The notes below the pieces were generated by a model, which was given only the letters and a program-made list of their open reading frames with translations, was not told the DNA's origin and did not search any database. Shown piece by piece: positions 26,757 to 36,855 of a stretch of 64,000 nt of DNA. Origin of the DNA: BRH-c32 sp041674625 (GTDB lineage: Bacteria; Bacteroidota; Ignavibacteria; Ignavibacteriales; Melioribacteraceae); NCBI GenBank assembly GCA_041674625.1, contig JBAYVI010000003.1, forward strand, positions 8,167 through 72,166, written 5' to 3'. The stretch's first letter is position 1, and each line of letters begins with the position of its first letter. Position numbers and translations under genes: made by a program.

Positions 26757-28196
26757 TTATCCATGCGCTTCTGAAAACCCAAGTTCATCATTAAATGTGT
26801 ATAAGTTTTCTGTTTTAATTATCTCAAATCCAGCTTCGTTAATTCTGTTCATTAAGTCGAGTATACCTTTTTGATCGACTTCGTTCCAGTCTCCATTTTT
26901 ATATCGGCATCTCCAATGGTCTGTGCAGAATGTTTCTTTAATTCCTTCGGGATAGACTTTTATGCCGCGATTGGTAATAAGCTTGAGTTTAAGAATATCA
27001 TTAAAAACAGTATCCAATTTATTTCCAATATCATCCGGCGAACCAGTCCAATCGATAAATACATCTACACCGACAAGTTTTTTAATTTCCGGAATTTCGT
27101 GCGATGCATGAATTAGGTCTAATGGATTAGGGGCATAATAATGAGCTGCTTTTAATTCATGTGGGGTTTTTCCAAGATTAGAAATTACCGCTTCTGCAAA
27201 TTCGGCTGTACCTACTCGTACACTTGAAATACCTTGTTCAAAAATATCGCCTGTGTGAATACCATTTTCTATTGTTCTGAACCAAGCATTATGAATTGCT
27301 TCAGCAGGCGCTATCTGCCCTATATGAACGAGCATCATAACTGCTGAAAGCAACAGTCCCGATGGATTAGCAAGATTTTTGCCTGCTATATCGGGAGCTG
27401 AACCATGTATAGCTTCAAACATCGAAAGATGTTCGCCAATATTAGCAGAACCGGCTAATCCGATTGAACCTGAAATTTGAGCAGCTACATCAGAAAGTAT
27501 GTCGCCATATAAATTACTCATTACTATTACATCAAATCTTTCGGGAGTGTCTGCAAGACGAGCAGCTCCTATATCTACAATCCATGTATCGTTTTCAATT
27601 TCGGGATATTCGGGGGCGATCTCTTTGAAAACTTGATGATAAAGTCCATCTGTAATCTTCATAATATTATCTTTAACGAAGAGGGATATTTTCTTCCTTC
27701 CATATTCACGCGCATATTCAAAAGCGTATCTTATAATTTTTTCAGTTCCGGCGCGGCTGAATAATTTCAGACATTGATAAACCTGTGAAGTTTGTCTATG
27801 TTCAATTCCGGTATAAACATCTTCTTCATTTTCCCTAATAATTACAACATCCATATCGGGATGCTTCGAGCGAATAAAAGGACGATATGATTTGCATGGT
27901 CTTACATTTGCATACAGACCAAATGCTGTACGAGTTGTAACATTTAGACTTTTATATCCACTACCGCGAGGAGTAGTAATTGGGGCTTTTAGAAATACTT
28001 TAGTACGTTGTAAAGATGAAAAAGCATTTGCCGAAAGACCTGTATCGATACCGGTTAAGTAAACTTTCTCGCCGATCTCAATCTCTTCAATATCTAATTT
28101 AGCTCCGGCTGCTTTTAAAATTTTTAATGTGGCATCCATAATTTCCGGACCAATTCCATCGCCTCTTGCCACCGTTATTGGTGTGTATTCAGACAT
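26757..28196 (-). CDS. icd: isocitrate dehydrogenase, Thermus-type with C-terminal extension
   Basis: 479 aa. N-terminal domain GDGIGPEIMDATL, the substrate loop NVTTRTAFGLYANVRP, REN segment (VIIRENEEDVYTGIEH) and NLYGDILSDVAAQ, then a C-terminal domain of about 135 residues (NRGIKVYPEG, DHWRCRY) that matches the extra domain of Thermus thermophilus IDH rather than the short E. coli form. It oxidises isocitrate to 2-oxoglutarate in the TCA cycle. The cofactor cannot be decided by eye. It stands alone, divergent from the M16 pair. Confidence 0.93.
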   Translation of the reverse strand: MSEYTPITVARGDGIGPEIMDATLKILKAAGAKLDIEEIEIGEKVYLTGIDTGLSANAFSSLQRTKVFLKAPITTPRGSGYKSLNVTTRTAFGLYANVRPCKSYRPFIRSKHPDMDVVIIRENEEDVYTGIEHRQTSQVYQCLKLFSRAGTEKIIRYAFEYAREYGRKKISLFVKDNIMKITDGLYHQVFKEIAPEYPEIENDTWIVDIGAARLADTPERFDVIVMSNLYGDILSDVAAQISGSIGLAGSANIGEHLSMFEAIHGSAPDIAGKNLANPSGLLLSAVMMLVHIGQIAPAEAIHNAWFRTIENGIHTGDIFEQGISSVRVGTAEFAEAVISNLGKTPHELKAAHYYAPNPLDLIHASHEIPEIKKLVGVDVFIDWTGSPDDIGNKLDTVFNDILKLKLITNRGIKVYPEGIKETFCTDHWRCRYKNGDWNEVDQKGILDLMNRINEAGFEIIKTENLYTFNDELGFSEAHG

Positions 28197-28394
28197 TCTA
28201 ATTTTCCTTAATAATAATTAGACAATATAATAAATTTAACTCCCACTTTTTATTCCCGAACTAACAAATTACATTTCTAAACTTCCACATTATTTTATAA
28301 TTTTACTTTCTAAATCGGAACTATTTATAGTTGTCGACCGTCTAAACTTGATTACAACAGAAAACAAAATAAACACTCACAAACGGGATATGTA

Positions 28395-29717
28395 ATGAAG
28401 CTAAAATTATTTTTGGTTCTATTTATTGCTGGTTCAGTTTTATATGGTCAGACACGTAAAATTGAATTTACGCAATACGATATGGATAATGGAATCCACG
28501 TTATTCTGCATAAGGATAATAGCACGCCGATAGTGGCGATCACAATGACTTTCCACGTAGGTTCAAAGAATGAAGACCCAACAAGAACGGGCTTCGCTCA
28601 TTTCTTCGAGCATTTGATGTTTGAAGGTTCTAAGTATATGGCACGTGGAGATTACGATAAACTTTCTCAGAATGCAGGTGGCGAGAATAATGCCAGCACT
28701 TCATTTGATAAAACTTTCTATTATCAAGTTCTCCCATCAAATCAATTAGAATTAGGCCTTTGGATGGAATCTGAAAGATTAGATCACTTGAAGATCGACA
28801 GCATCGGTGTAGAAACTCAAAGAAAAGTAGTTAAGGAAGAAAGAAGCCAGAGATATGACAACCAACCTTATGGATCAATCTTCGAACAGACATTCAAAAG
28901 AGCATATAAAGTTCATCCATATAAATGGATGCCAATCGGGTCAGCTCAATATATAGATCAAGCCACACTTGCTGAATTTATGGCTTTCTACAAAAAATTC
29001 TATGTCCCTCAGAATGTTACAATCTCGGTCGCAGGAGATATCGATTTGGCAAAAACGAAAGAATTAGTGGCTAAATATTTTGCCGAAATTCCGAGAGGAA
29101 AAGAAGATATTAAGAAAGTGGATGTAGTAGAACCACCTTTAGGCGGCGAAGTTAGGGATGTGGTTTATGATAATATTCAGTTGCCTTTAGTATTAGAAGC
29201 GTATAGAATTCCTGCACAAGGAACAAAAGATTATTATGCAATAGAGATGTTAAGTACACTTTTATCAAAAGGACAGAGCTCACGTCTTTATAAAGAAATA
29301 GTTGATAAACAGCAGAAGGCGCTTTTCTTAAGCTCAATGAATTATGCCATGGAAGATCCGGGATTATTTGTTGTTTATGGTATCACGAATATGGGAGTTA
29401 CTCCTGAAGATTTAGAAGCTGTAATCGAGACCGAACTTACAAAAGTAAAAGATAAAATAATTGATGAACAGGAATTTCAAAAACTTCGTAATCAAATCGA
29501 AAGCGATTTCGTTAATTCAAACAGTACAATGATCGGTATAGCAAATTCATTAGCAGACTACTATGTTTATTTCGGAGACGCTAATTTGATAAATACAGAA
29601 ATTGACCGATATATGAAGGTTACAAAGGAAGATATTAGAGATGCAGCTAAAAAATATCTCACACCTGAAAATAGAGTAGTGCTATATTATTTGCCAAAAT
29701 CAGCTGAAAAAAAATAA
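28395..29717 (+). CDS. secreted M16B zinc protease, active subunit
   Basis: 440 aa with a signal peptide (FIAGSVLYGQT). The inverted zinc motif HxxEH is H69-F-F-E-H73 (HFFEHLMFEG), with the distal Glu in the VVKEERSQRYD region about 75 residues on. The second M16 half contains ALFLSSMNY. It is a PqqL/processing-peptidase-like enzyme acting in the periplasm. Paired with the inactive homolog 13 nt downstream, as M16B proteins commonly form active/inactive heterodimers. Confidence 0.92.
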   Translation: MKLKLFLVLFIAGSVLYGQTRKIEFTQYDMDNGIHVILHKDNSTPIVAITMTFHVGSKNEDPTRTGFAHFFEHLMFEGSKYMARGDYDKLSQNAGGENNASTSFDKTFYYQVLPSNQLELGLWMESERLDHLKIDSIGVETQRKVVKEERSQRYDNQPYGSIFEQTFKRAYKVHPYKWMPIGSAQYIDQATLAEFMAFYKKFYVPQNVTISVAGDIDLAKTKELVAKYFAEIPRGKEDIKKVDVVEPPLGGEVRDVVYDNIQLPLVLEAYRIPAQGTKDYYAIEMLSTLLSKGQSSRLYKEIVDKQQKALFLSSMNYAMEDPGLFVVYGITNMGVTPEDLEAVIETELTKVKDKIIDEQEFQKLRNQIESDFVNSNSTMIGIANSLADYYVYFGDANLINTEIDRYMKVTKEDIRDAAKKYLTPENRVVLYYLPKSAEKK

Positions 29718-29730
29718 CGGAGAGAACGAA

Positions 29731-31806
29731 ATGAAAAATAAAGTTTTAATTCTATTAGTATTATTTGCTTTTGTCTCGATGAATTATGGTCAGCTTGATA
29801 GAAGCAAAATTCCGCAGGCAGGACCTGCACCTGTAATTAATCTTGGTAATTATGATTCATTTACACTTGCAAACGGATTGAAAGTTTTCGTAGTGGAAAA
29901 TCATAAACTTCCCAAAGTATCTTTTAACTTAATTGTTGATAGAACTCCGGTAAATGAAAAGGATAAAGCCGGATATATTGATATGTCCGGTCAGCTTTTA
30001 AGAACCGGCACAAAGACCCGCACTAAGGATAAAATTGATCAAGAGGTTGATTTTATAGGTGCTTCATTATCTACATCTTCAACAGGTGTTTTTGGTTCAT
30101 CATTAAAAAAACATACTAATAAATTACTCGATATAATGAGTGATGTAGTATTGAATCCTCAATTCAAACAAGAAGAATTAGATAAAATAAAGAAACAAAC
30201 ATTGTCCGGTTTAGCAACACAAAAAGACGATCCAAGCTCCATTGCATCAAACGTGGCAACAGTTTTAACATTCGGAAAAGACCATCCTTATGGTGAGCTT
30301 ACTACGGAAACCACAGTTAATAACATTTCTCTTGATGACATAAACGAATATTATTCTACTTATTTCAAACCAAATATTTCTTATTTAGCGATAGTTGGCG
30401 ATATTAATAAAGCAGAAGCAAAGAAATTAGTGGAAAAATATTTTGGTAAATGGAAAAAAGGTGAAGTAGCTAAAAACACATTTACAACTCCATCCCAGCC
30501 GCTACTAGCCAAAGTTGCAATGGTGGATAGACCTGCTTCAGTTCAGTCAGTAATTAATATTACATATCCGATTGATTTGAAAGTAGGAACACCTGATGTA
30601 ATAAAATCAAACGTTATGAATACAATATTAGGCGGTGGATTCCAATCAAAAATAAATAACAACCTAAGAGAAGTTCATGGCTACACATATGGAGCCGGCT
30701 CTTCTATTAAAGCTGATGAATATGTAGGCAGATTTTTTGTATCTACGACCGTTCGCAATTCGGTTACAGATAGTGCTATCACCGAAATCCTTAATGAAAT
30801 GAGAAAGATGAGGACAGAAAAAATTACTGCCGAAGAATTACAATCTACTAAAAATTATATCACCGGTGGATTTGCTCGTTCATTAGAAAGTCCACAGACA
30901 ATTGCCAATTTTGCTATCAATATCGAGAGATACGGATTGGCAAAAGATTACTATAAAAACTTCCTTACACATCTAAGCGAAGTTACGGTTGATGACGTTC
31001 AGGAAGTTGCTAAGAAATATGTAAAACCAAATAATGCATATATACTTGTAGTGGGAAATGCCGGTGAAGTTGCTAAAACATTAACGAACTTTACGATTAA
31101 TAATAAAGTTAATTACTATGACATTTATGGAAATGAAGTTGATCCTGCGGCTCAAAAACTTCCTGCAGGTGTAACGGTAGAATCAGTTTTAGATAAATAC
31201 ACTGAAGCTGTCGGCGGTAAGGAAAATCTACTAAAGATAAATGATAAGACAATGAAATTGAGTGCATCAGTTCAAGGAATGAATTTGACGATTACAATTT
31301 CCCAAAAAGCACCTAATAAATTATCTCAGAATCTTGATGCAGGAGTATTCCAGCAGAAGACGGTTTTTGATGGCGAAAAAGGTAAAGTAACGGCTATGGG
31401 TCAAGAGCAGGAAGTTACCGGTTCTGCTTTAGAAGAGATGAAAGTTCAAGCTGCAATTCATGGACATCTTGATTATGCAGCTCTTGGTGTAAAACCGGAA
31501 CTTTCGGGAATGGAAAAAATTAATGGAAAAGATGCTTATAAAGTAACTCTTAATTATCCATCGGGCAGCAAAGCTATTCAATATTATGATGTAGAAAGCG
31601 GTTTCTTAATTCGCAGTACTTCTACTGTTGAATCTCCGCAGGGAACATTCACTCAGACTTCTGATTTTGGTGATTATAAAGAAGTTAAAGGAGTTAAATT
31701 CCCATTCAAAATGCATCAGAGCGTAGGACCACAAGATATTGAACTTAAAGTTGAATCGATAGAAATAAATACCGGGCTCCAGGATTCATTTTTTGAAGTA
31801 AAGTAA
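29731..31806 (+). CDS. inactive M16B-like partner fused to a LolA-like domain
   Basis: 691 aa with a signal peptide ending near NYG-Q. The first about 460 residues are an M16 peptidase-like fold (GYTYGAGSSI holds the R/Y-type region), but the zinc motif is missing: the position of HxxEH reads YIDMSGQLLRTGT. The tail (about 480-691) is a distinct beta-rich domain (VSVQGMNLTITISQKAPNKL, FDGEKGKVTAM, then YYDVESGFLIRS) like LolA/outer-membrane lipoprotein-sorting or DUF4292-type folds that hold lipid-like ligands. The two-part architecture suggests an M16 complex that binds a hydrophobic ligand. Confidence 0.88.
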   Translation: MKNKVLILLVLFAFVSMNYGQLDRSKIPQAGPAPVINLGNYDSFTLANGLKVFVVENHKLPKVSFNLIVDRTPVNEKDKAGYIDMSGQLLRTGTKTRTKDKIDQEVDFIGASLSTSSTGVFGSSLKKHTNKLLDIMSDVVLNPQFKQEELDKIKKQTLSGLATQKDDPSSIASNVATVLTFGKDHPYGELTTETTVNNISLDDINEYYSTYFKPNISYLAIVGDINKAEAKKLVEKYFGKWKKGEVAKNTFTTPSQPLLAKVAMVDRPASVQSVINITYPIDLKVGTPDVIKSNVMNTILGGGFQSKINNNLREVHGYTYGAGSSIKADEYVGRFFVSTTVRNSVTDSAITEILNEMRKMRTEKITAEELQSTKNYITGGFARSLESPQTIANFAINIERYGLAKDYYKNFLTHLSEVTVDDVQEVAKKYVKPNNAYILVVGNAGEVAKTLTNFTINNKVNYYDIYGNEVDPAAQKLPAGVTVESVLDKYTEAVGGKENLLKINDKTMKLSASVQGMNLTITISQKAPNKLSQNLDAGVFQQKTVFDGEKGKVTAMGQEQEVTGSALEEMKVQAAIHGHLDYAALGVKPELSGMEKINGKDAYKVTLNYPSGSKAIQYYDVESGFLIRSTSTVESPQGTFTQTSDFGDYKEVKGVKFPFKMHQSVGPQDIELKVESIEINTGLQDSFFEVK

Positions 31807-31840
31807 AAAAACGTTATAATAATAAATGTAGATTTTTATT

Positions 31841-31870
31841 CACCGCCTCTTAAAAGAGGCGGTGTTGTTT
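31841..31870 (+). terminator. rho-independent terminator after the M16 pair
   Basis: CACCGCCTCTT, short loop, AAGAGGCGGTG followed by TTGTTTT: a strong GC-rich stem just 35 nt after the M16 stop. Confidence 0.85.
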
Positions 31871-31891
31871 TAATATTAGCGAAAGGGATAG

Positions 31892-32869
31892 ATGACATTA
31901 GCGATAGTAGCAATAATTTGCGGGGTGATATTACTTGTATGGAGTGCGGATAAGTTTGTAGAAGGTTCGGCATCCACAGCGCGGTATTTTGGAATGCCGC
32001 CATTATTAATAGGAATGGTGGTTGTTGGCTTTGGCACTTCCGCTCCAGAAATGGTAGTCTCAGCATTGGCTTCATTACAAAGAAATCCGGGAATCGCAAT
32101 CGGTAATGCTTACGGCTCTAATATTGCTAATATCGGATTGATATTAGGACTAACGGCATTAATTAGTCCCATAGTTGTTCACTCAAATATTTTGCGAAAA
32201 GAACTCCCTATACTCGCAGGTGTTACGGCTTTATCCATATTCTTAATTTATGATTTAGAGATTTCTTTTCTCGATGCGATTATTTTGTTATTAGTTTTTG
32301 GCGGATTAATGTATTGGACTATTCGTCAAAGAATAAAAGAGAAACAGGACCCTTTAGCTAAGGAAATCGAAGAAGAAACGGCAACACATTCGATGCCTAT
32401 TAAGAAATCAGTTTTTTGGTTAGTCGTTGGATTAATTTTATTGATTATCAGCTCTCGAATTTTGGTGTGGGGTGCGGTAGAGCTTGCTACAATTTTCGGT
32501 GTAAGCGATATGATTATTGGATTAACTATTGTAGCGGTTGGTACATCTTTGCCAGAACTCGCATCTTCGATTATTGCAGTACGGAAAGGTGAGCATGAAA
32601 TAGCTCTCGGTAATATTCTCGGTTCAAATCTTTTTAATACTTTAGCGGTGGTCGGAATTGCCGGAGCAATATTCCCTATTAATGTAGCCCCTGAAACGCT
32701 TTCAAGAGATATAGTAATTATGGCAGGATTAACCCTGTTCCTTTTTGTAATTGGCTATGGATTTAAAACGAAGCATGGACGCATAAATAGAATAGAAGGA
32801 GCGGGATTATTACTATTCTATATCGGATACACAACCTACTTAGTGCTACTGACATTCGCTGCTGTATAA
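31892..32869 (+). CDS. CaCA-family sodium/calcium antiporter (YrbG/CaxA-like)
   Basis: 325 aa with about ten hydrophobic segments and the two alpha-repeat signatures: GTSAPEMVVSALASL with GNAYGSNIANIGLILGL, and GTSLPELASSIIAV with GNILGSNLFNTLAVVG. The acidic ExxxS and GSN residues of the ion path are present in both halves. Exports Ca2+ against Na+ or H+ across the inner membrane. A single-gene unit, with a terminator upstream and a convergent neighbour downstream. Confidence 0.93.
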   Translation: MTLAIVAIICGVILLVWSADKFVEGSASTARYFGMPPLLIGMVVVGFGTSAPEMVVSALASLQRNPGIAIGNAYGSNIANIGLILGLTALISPIVVHSNILRKELPILAGVTALSIFLIYDLEISFLDAIILLLVFGGLMYWTIRQRIKEKQDPLAKEIEEETATHSMPIKKSVFWLVVGLILLIISSRILVWGAVELATIFGVSDMIIGLTIVAVGTSLPELASSIIAVRKGEHEIALGNILGSNLFNTLAVVGIAGAIFPINVAPETLSRDIVIMAGLTLFLFVIGYGFKTKHGRINRIEGAGLLLFYIGYTTYLVLLTFAAV

Positions 32870-32913
32870 TTAGAATATATCAGTTTGTATCTAAGCATAA
32901 CAAAAACTTATTG

Positions 32914-34413
32914 CTATTTTAATAAGGTCATCTTTTTTACCTGAACAAAATCATTATTTACTAACCGGTAGAAATATATTCCTGAAGATAATGAGTTTCC
33001 GTTTGAATCATTACCATTCCAGGTGATTGTATGGGCTCCGGCATCTTCGTAACTATCTTTAAGAATATTTACAATTTCTCCGAGCGAATTATAAATCTCT
33101 AAGCGAACATTTCCACCTTTGGGTATTGTGTAATTTATTGTAGTCGTTGGGTTAAATGGATTAGGGTAGTTCTGTTCTAAATAAATTAGTGTAGGGATTG
33201 TTACTTCATTATCTTTTACGCTTACCAACATTCCCTCTTTGTTTACTTTTATTAAAAACAGATCAGGATCACCACTTGAACCGTATCTACTTTGACCAGT
33301 AGTTATATAACCACCATCTTTAGTTTCTTTTATATCAAATCCCCTAAACTTATAATCCGGAATTCTTATCGATCTTTCCCAAATAGTATTTCCCTGGGTA
33401 TCCAATTTAATAATATATACACTATTAGTATTTTTCTCTCCACAAGCTATATAAGAACCATCAGAACTCTCGAATCCGGAATATAAATAAGTCTCAAGTG
33501 CTAATAATCTTGTCCACAAGGTATCACCATTGAAATCAGTTTTTATAATCCACCCTCGTGTAACTGATCCACAGGCATAACATTCTGCTCGATTATTAGT
33601 TCCTAAACTTAGATAACCATCATCTGAAGTTTGTATTACATCATATCCGGTACCATCTGAAGAGCTTTCAAACTCGGTGAGCGTGGGTGGAGGATAATTT
33701 TTCTCCCATTGAATATTTAGTGAATCATCAAGTTTAGTGAGACATACATAATTAGATTGGTTTTCAGGGGAATTGCGAGAATGCGAAATAACATAACCAC
33801 CATCAGATGTAAAATCAACTGAGCCAAGAAAGTAACCATTGATACCCGGTGCGAAAGTCTTTATCTCAATAATATTTCCCTCTGAATCAAGTCTTAATAA
33901 ATCATTAGTACTACTATTAGCCGCAACTAAAAAAAACTTTTTATCCCTACTTTGTTTGATATTTTTAGCCCAAGGGTGATTTCGGTATTCATTATAATGT
34001 TTTGTCCACAATGAATCCCCCTTCGACGAAATTTTCATTAGACTTAAGTAATAACTATACTCTCTATTATAAAAGACAAAGTAACCACCGTCATCGCTAT
34101 TAAAAATAGCTGTCCCTAATTCAAAAATCGACGAATCGCCATAAGTTTTAGTCCAAAGTGTATCACCATTTTCATCTGTTCTTACTATGAAAATATTTCC
34201 TAAATTATGTGAAGAACTATTCCTGTCTCTATTATATAATCCACAAGTAATATAACCGCCATCCTCCGTCTGTAAAACTGAATATCCTATATCTTCGTGA
34301 TCTTTTCCATAATATCCATAAGTCTTCATAAAAGTAGATTGGCTATTAATTGACAAAGGAAATATTATTGCGATTATTATAATTAACAATATATATTTTA
34401 CATGTAATCTCAT
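32914..34413 (-). CDS. secreted T9SS repeat protein (beta-propeller-like)
   Basis: 499 aa. Signal peptide (IIFPLSINSQS), then about six imperfect repeats of the form (T/S)xDGGYxxxG followed by a strand and a GDTLWT-like turn, for example TEDGGYITCG, SDDGGYFVFY and TKDGGYITTG. This periodicity fits a propeller-type fold. The last 90 residues are a type A T9SS sorting domain with NYPNPFNPTTTINYTIP and VKKMTLLK. It is a surface or secreted protein; the ligand is not predictable. Confidence 0.85.
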   Translation of the reverse strand: MRLHVKYILLIIIIAIIFPLSINSQSTFMKTYGYYGKDHEDIGYSVLQTEDGGYITCGLYNRDRNSSSHNLGNIFIVRTDENGDTLWTKTYGDSSIFELGTAIFNSDDGGYFVFYNREYSYYLSLMKISSKGDSLWTKHYNEYRNHPWAKNIKQSRDKKFFLVAANSSTNDLLRLDSEGNIIEIKTFAPGINGYFLGSVDFTSDGGYVISHSRNSPENQSNYVCLTKLDDSLNIQWEKNYPPPTLTEFESSSDGTGYDVIQTSDDGYLSLGTNNRAECYACGSVTRGWIIKTDFNGDTLWTRLLALETYLYSGFESSDGSYIACGEKNTNSVYIIKLDTQGNTIWERSIRIPDYKFRGFDIKETKDGGYITTGQSRYGSSGDPDLFLIKVNKEGMLVSVKDNEVTIPTLIYLEQNYPNPFNPTTTINYTIPKGGNVRLEIYNSLGEIVNILKDSYEDAGAHTITWNGNDSNGNSLSSGIYFYRLVNNDFVQVKKMTLLK

Positions 34414-34457
34414 CTCAGTTTTTCCAATTTTATTTTTGAGTGATCTATAATTTTTAA

Positions 34458-34712
34458 TTATTTTACCAACAGCATTTTTTTTGTAATAGTTTTCAATGGA
34501 GTAGATAACCGGTAAAAATAGATTCCGGTAGAGATATTATTTCCATCAAACCTTATCTCGTGCTTTCCCTGATTAAGAAATTCACCTACTAAACTTAACA
34601 CCTCTCGCCCTAAAACATCATATATAATTAATTTTGTATTCCCACTTTGAGGTAAGTTAAAACTAATAGTAGTTGTAGGATTAAATGGATTTGGATAATT
34701 CGATATGGTTAT
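34458..34712 (-). pseudogene. orphan T9SS C-terminal sorting domain (gene remnant)
   Basis: An in-frame stretch of 84 codons encodes NYPNPFNPTTTISFNLP and ends TKKMLLVK, exactly a T9SS type A sorting domain. Upstream the frame is closed by TAA at 34715-34713, with no start codon in between, and no cargo domain was found in the next 290 nt. It is the decayed tail of a lost secreted-protein gene, right behind another T9SS gene, so a past tandem pair is likely. Confidence 0.75.
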
Positions 34713-35002
34713 TTATTCAATATCATTTGCCTCTTTTATTTATATAAAAATGTTGTCTGCCTTTTATTTATTTTAAGCTACCCTTAAGTAACCTCCAAAT
34801 AGTTCGATTAATTATGATGAGCAAATGATATCGTTTTGTCTTAATAAAATCAATAGACTAATTTTGGTATTGAATTAACAGAAAATATATGTTAAAATAA
34901 AAAATTATATTTTATCTATTGAAAAATAAATTATAACATCTACACCTAAAGCATTCTTATTTCCTAAAATTATCTTCGATTATTTTTTGTATTTTTCTTT
35001 CT
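34713..35002. other. gene-free gap with an 11-bp inverted repeat
   Basis: 290 nt, very AT-rich, no ORF supported. Contains ATATCATTTGC (34720-34730) and its exact reverse complement GCAAATGATAT (34821-34831), spanning 112 nt. It probably also holds the promoter for the following histidine kinase. Nothing else seen. Confidence 0.4.
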
Positions 35003-36220
35003 ATGAATGAGAGAAATAACGAAATTTCGGTTCAAGAAGAACTTCGGAAACTAAATAGAGCATTAAGAACTATCACCGCAGTTAATCACTCCTTAGTAAG
35101 AGCCGCAGATGAGGCATCGCTGCTTAAAGACTTATGCCATCTAATGGTTACCGAAGGGGGCTATCGAATGGCATGGATCGGATACGTCGTAAAAGATGAA
35201 GAAAAAACTATCCTCCCGATTATGTGGGAAGGAGTCGAAGATGGATATCTTACCAATGTAACGATTTCGTATGGAGATAATGAATTTGGTGTAGGTCCCG
35301 CAGGCATTGCTGTCCGCACCGGCTCTACAGCAGTATTCCAAGATATTGAAAATGATATTAAGAATTATGAATGGAAACAGAATGTTTTGGAAAGAGGATA
35401 CTCCGCAATTATCGCCCTTCCATTGAAAAATAAAGATGAAGTATTCGGAATCGTTGGAATTATCTCCTCTAATCCCGATGCATTCGATAAAGAAGAGAAA
35501 AATCTATTAGAGCAATTGGCAAATGACTTGGCTTATGGAATAATTTCATTACGAAATCGTGAGCAACTAAAAAATCTTGCAATACATCTTGAGAATGCAA
35601 GAGAAGCGGAACGAAAACGAGTAGCCCGCGAAATCCACGATGAACTTGGGCAATATCTTACCGGACTAACTATGGATATTACTTTCCTTAGGGAAATGAT
35701 TGAAGAGGATTCGGAAAAGAAAAATTTATTGTCTAAGATCGATTCCGCTGCCGAACTGTTAAAGACAACAGTAAAATCAGTGAGAAGGATTTCGAGCGAA
35801 TTAAGACCTGCCGTACTGGATAGTCTTGGTCTCCTTGCCGCAATCGAATGGCAGGCAGAAGAATTTAATAACCGAATGGGTATCTCGTGCGAATATTTTA
35901 TTACTGTCGATAGTATCGATTTACCTTTTGAAGTAACCACTTTAATTTTTAGGATATTGCAGGAATCACTTACAAATGCCGCTAAGCATTCAGGTGCATC
36001 ATTGGTTACAATCACATTCGGTCTCGAAAATGATTTTTATCAACTCGAAATTAAAGATAACGGCAGGGGAATTAAAAAGGAAGATTTTGAAAAGAAAAAT
36101 TCATTCGGTCTGCTGGGCATGAAAGAAAGAGCAGAAATTTTCAAAGGTACTTTGTCAATTGCGAGTGAACCGGAGAGAGGTACAACTATCAACGTTTCAA
36201 TTCCGGTGAATAAAAAATGA
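35003..36220 (+). CDS. cytoplasmic GAF sensor histidine kinase, NarX/HisKA_3 type
   Basis: 405 aa with no membrane segment. A GAF domain occupies about 15-185 (GYRMAWIGYVVKDEEK, GIVGIISSNPDAFDKE). The HisKA_3 helix has AREIHDELGQYLTGL with phosphoacceptor H212, and the HATPase_c domain has LQESLTNAAKHSGAS, DNGRGI and GLLGMKERAE. It overlaps the response regulator by 4 nt. A soluble-signal two-component system such as redox or metabolite sensing is likely; the ligand is unknown. Confidence 0.93.
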   Translation: MNERNNEISVQEELRKLNRALRTITAVNHSLVRAADEASLLKDLCHLMVTEGGYRMAWIGYVVKDEEKTILPIMWEGVEDGYLTNVTISYGDNEFGVGPAGIAVRTGSTAVFQDIENDIKNYEWKQNVLERGYSAIIALPLKNKDEVFGIVGIISSNPDAFDKEEKNLLEQLANDLAYGIISLRNREQLKNLAIHLENAREAERKRVAREIHDELGQYLTGLTMDITFLREMIEEDSEKKNLLSKIDSAAELLKTTVKSVRRISSELRPAVLDSLGLLAAIEWQAEEFNNRMGISCEYFITVDSIDLPFEVTTLIFRILQESLTNAAKHSGASLVTITFGLENDFYQLEIKDNGRGIKKEDFEKKNSFGLLGMKERAEIFKGTLSIASEPERGTTINVSIPVNKK

Positions 36221-36855
36221 TAAAAAAAATAAAAATATTGATAGCAGATGACCATCCAATTGTAAGAGAGGGTTTGAAGCAGATAATCTCTAAAGCCGAA
36301 GAACTCGAAGTTGCAGGAGAAGCACTTAATGGAATGGAAGTAATCCAAAAAGTTAAAGATGAAGAATGGGATATAGTGATTCTTGATATCGGTATGCCGG
36401 GCAAAGATGGACTTGATGTTCTAAAAGAGATTAAAGAAGCAAGACCCGAATTGCCTGTTTTGATTTTAAGTATGTACCCTGAGGATCAAGTTGGTCTTAG
36501 GACTTTCAAGCTTGGTGCATCGGGTTATATGAACAAGGAAACCGCTCCGAAGGAATTAGTAAATGCAATTCGTAAAATCTGTTCTGGTGGCAAATATATC
36601 AGTCCCGCACTTGCAGAGTTTCTCATTTCAGGCTATGAATCAAGAACGGAATCGCCAATAAATATTTTATCAAACAGGGAATATCAAGTACTCCGAATGA
36701 TTGCATCGGGCAAAGATGCCGATGAAGTGGCGGAAGAGCTTTTTATAAGCGTAAAGACCGTGCGCACTTATCGCGATAGATTATTAGAGAAGTTAAAACT
36801 CAAGAATGATGTAGAACTCACCCATTATGCAATGAAGCACAAAATCTTAGAATAA
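36217..36855 (+). CDS. NarL/FixJ-family response regulator
   Basis: 212 aa. Receiver domain with acidic pair D11-D12 and phosphoacceptor D57 (VILDIGMPG), conserved Lys (MNKETAP region). C-terminal LuxR-type HTH at about 145-205 (LSNREYQVLRMIASGK, SVKTVRTYRDRLLEKL). It is translationally coupled to the kinase and should be its direct target. The regulon is unknown; nearby genes on the same strand include the lone receiver and the efflux operon. Confidence 0.93.
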   Translation: MIKKIKILIADDHPIVREGLKQIISKAEELEVAGEALNGMEVIQKVKDEEWDIVILDIGMPGKDGLDVLKEIKEARPELPVLILSMYPEDQVGLRTFKLGASGYMNKETAPKELVNAIRKICSGGKYISPALAEFLISGYESRTESPINILSNREYQVLRMIASGKDADEVAEELFISVKTVRTYRDRLLEKLKLKNDVELTHYAMKHKILE

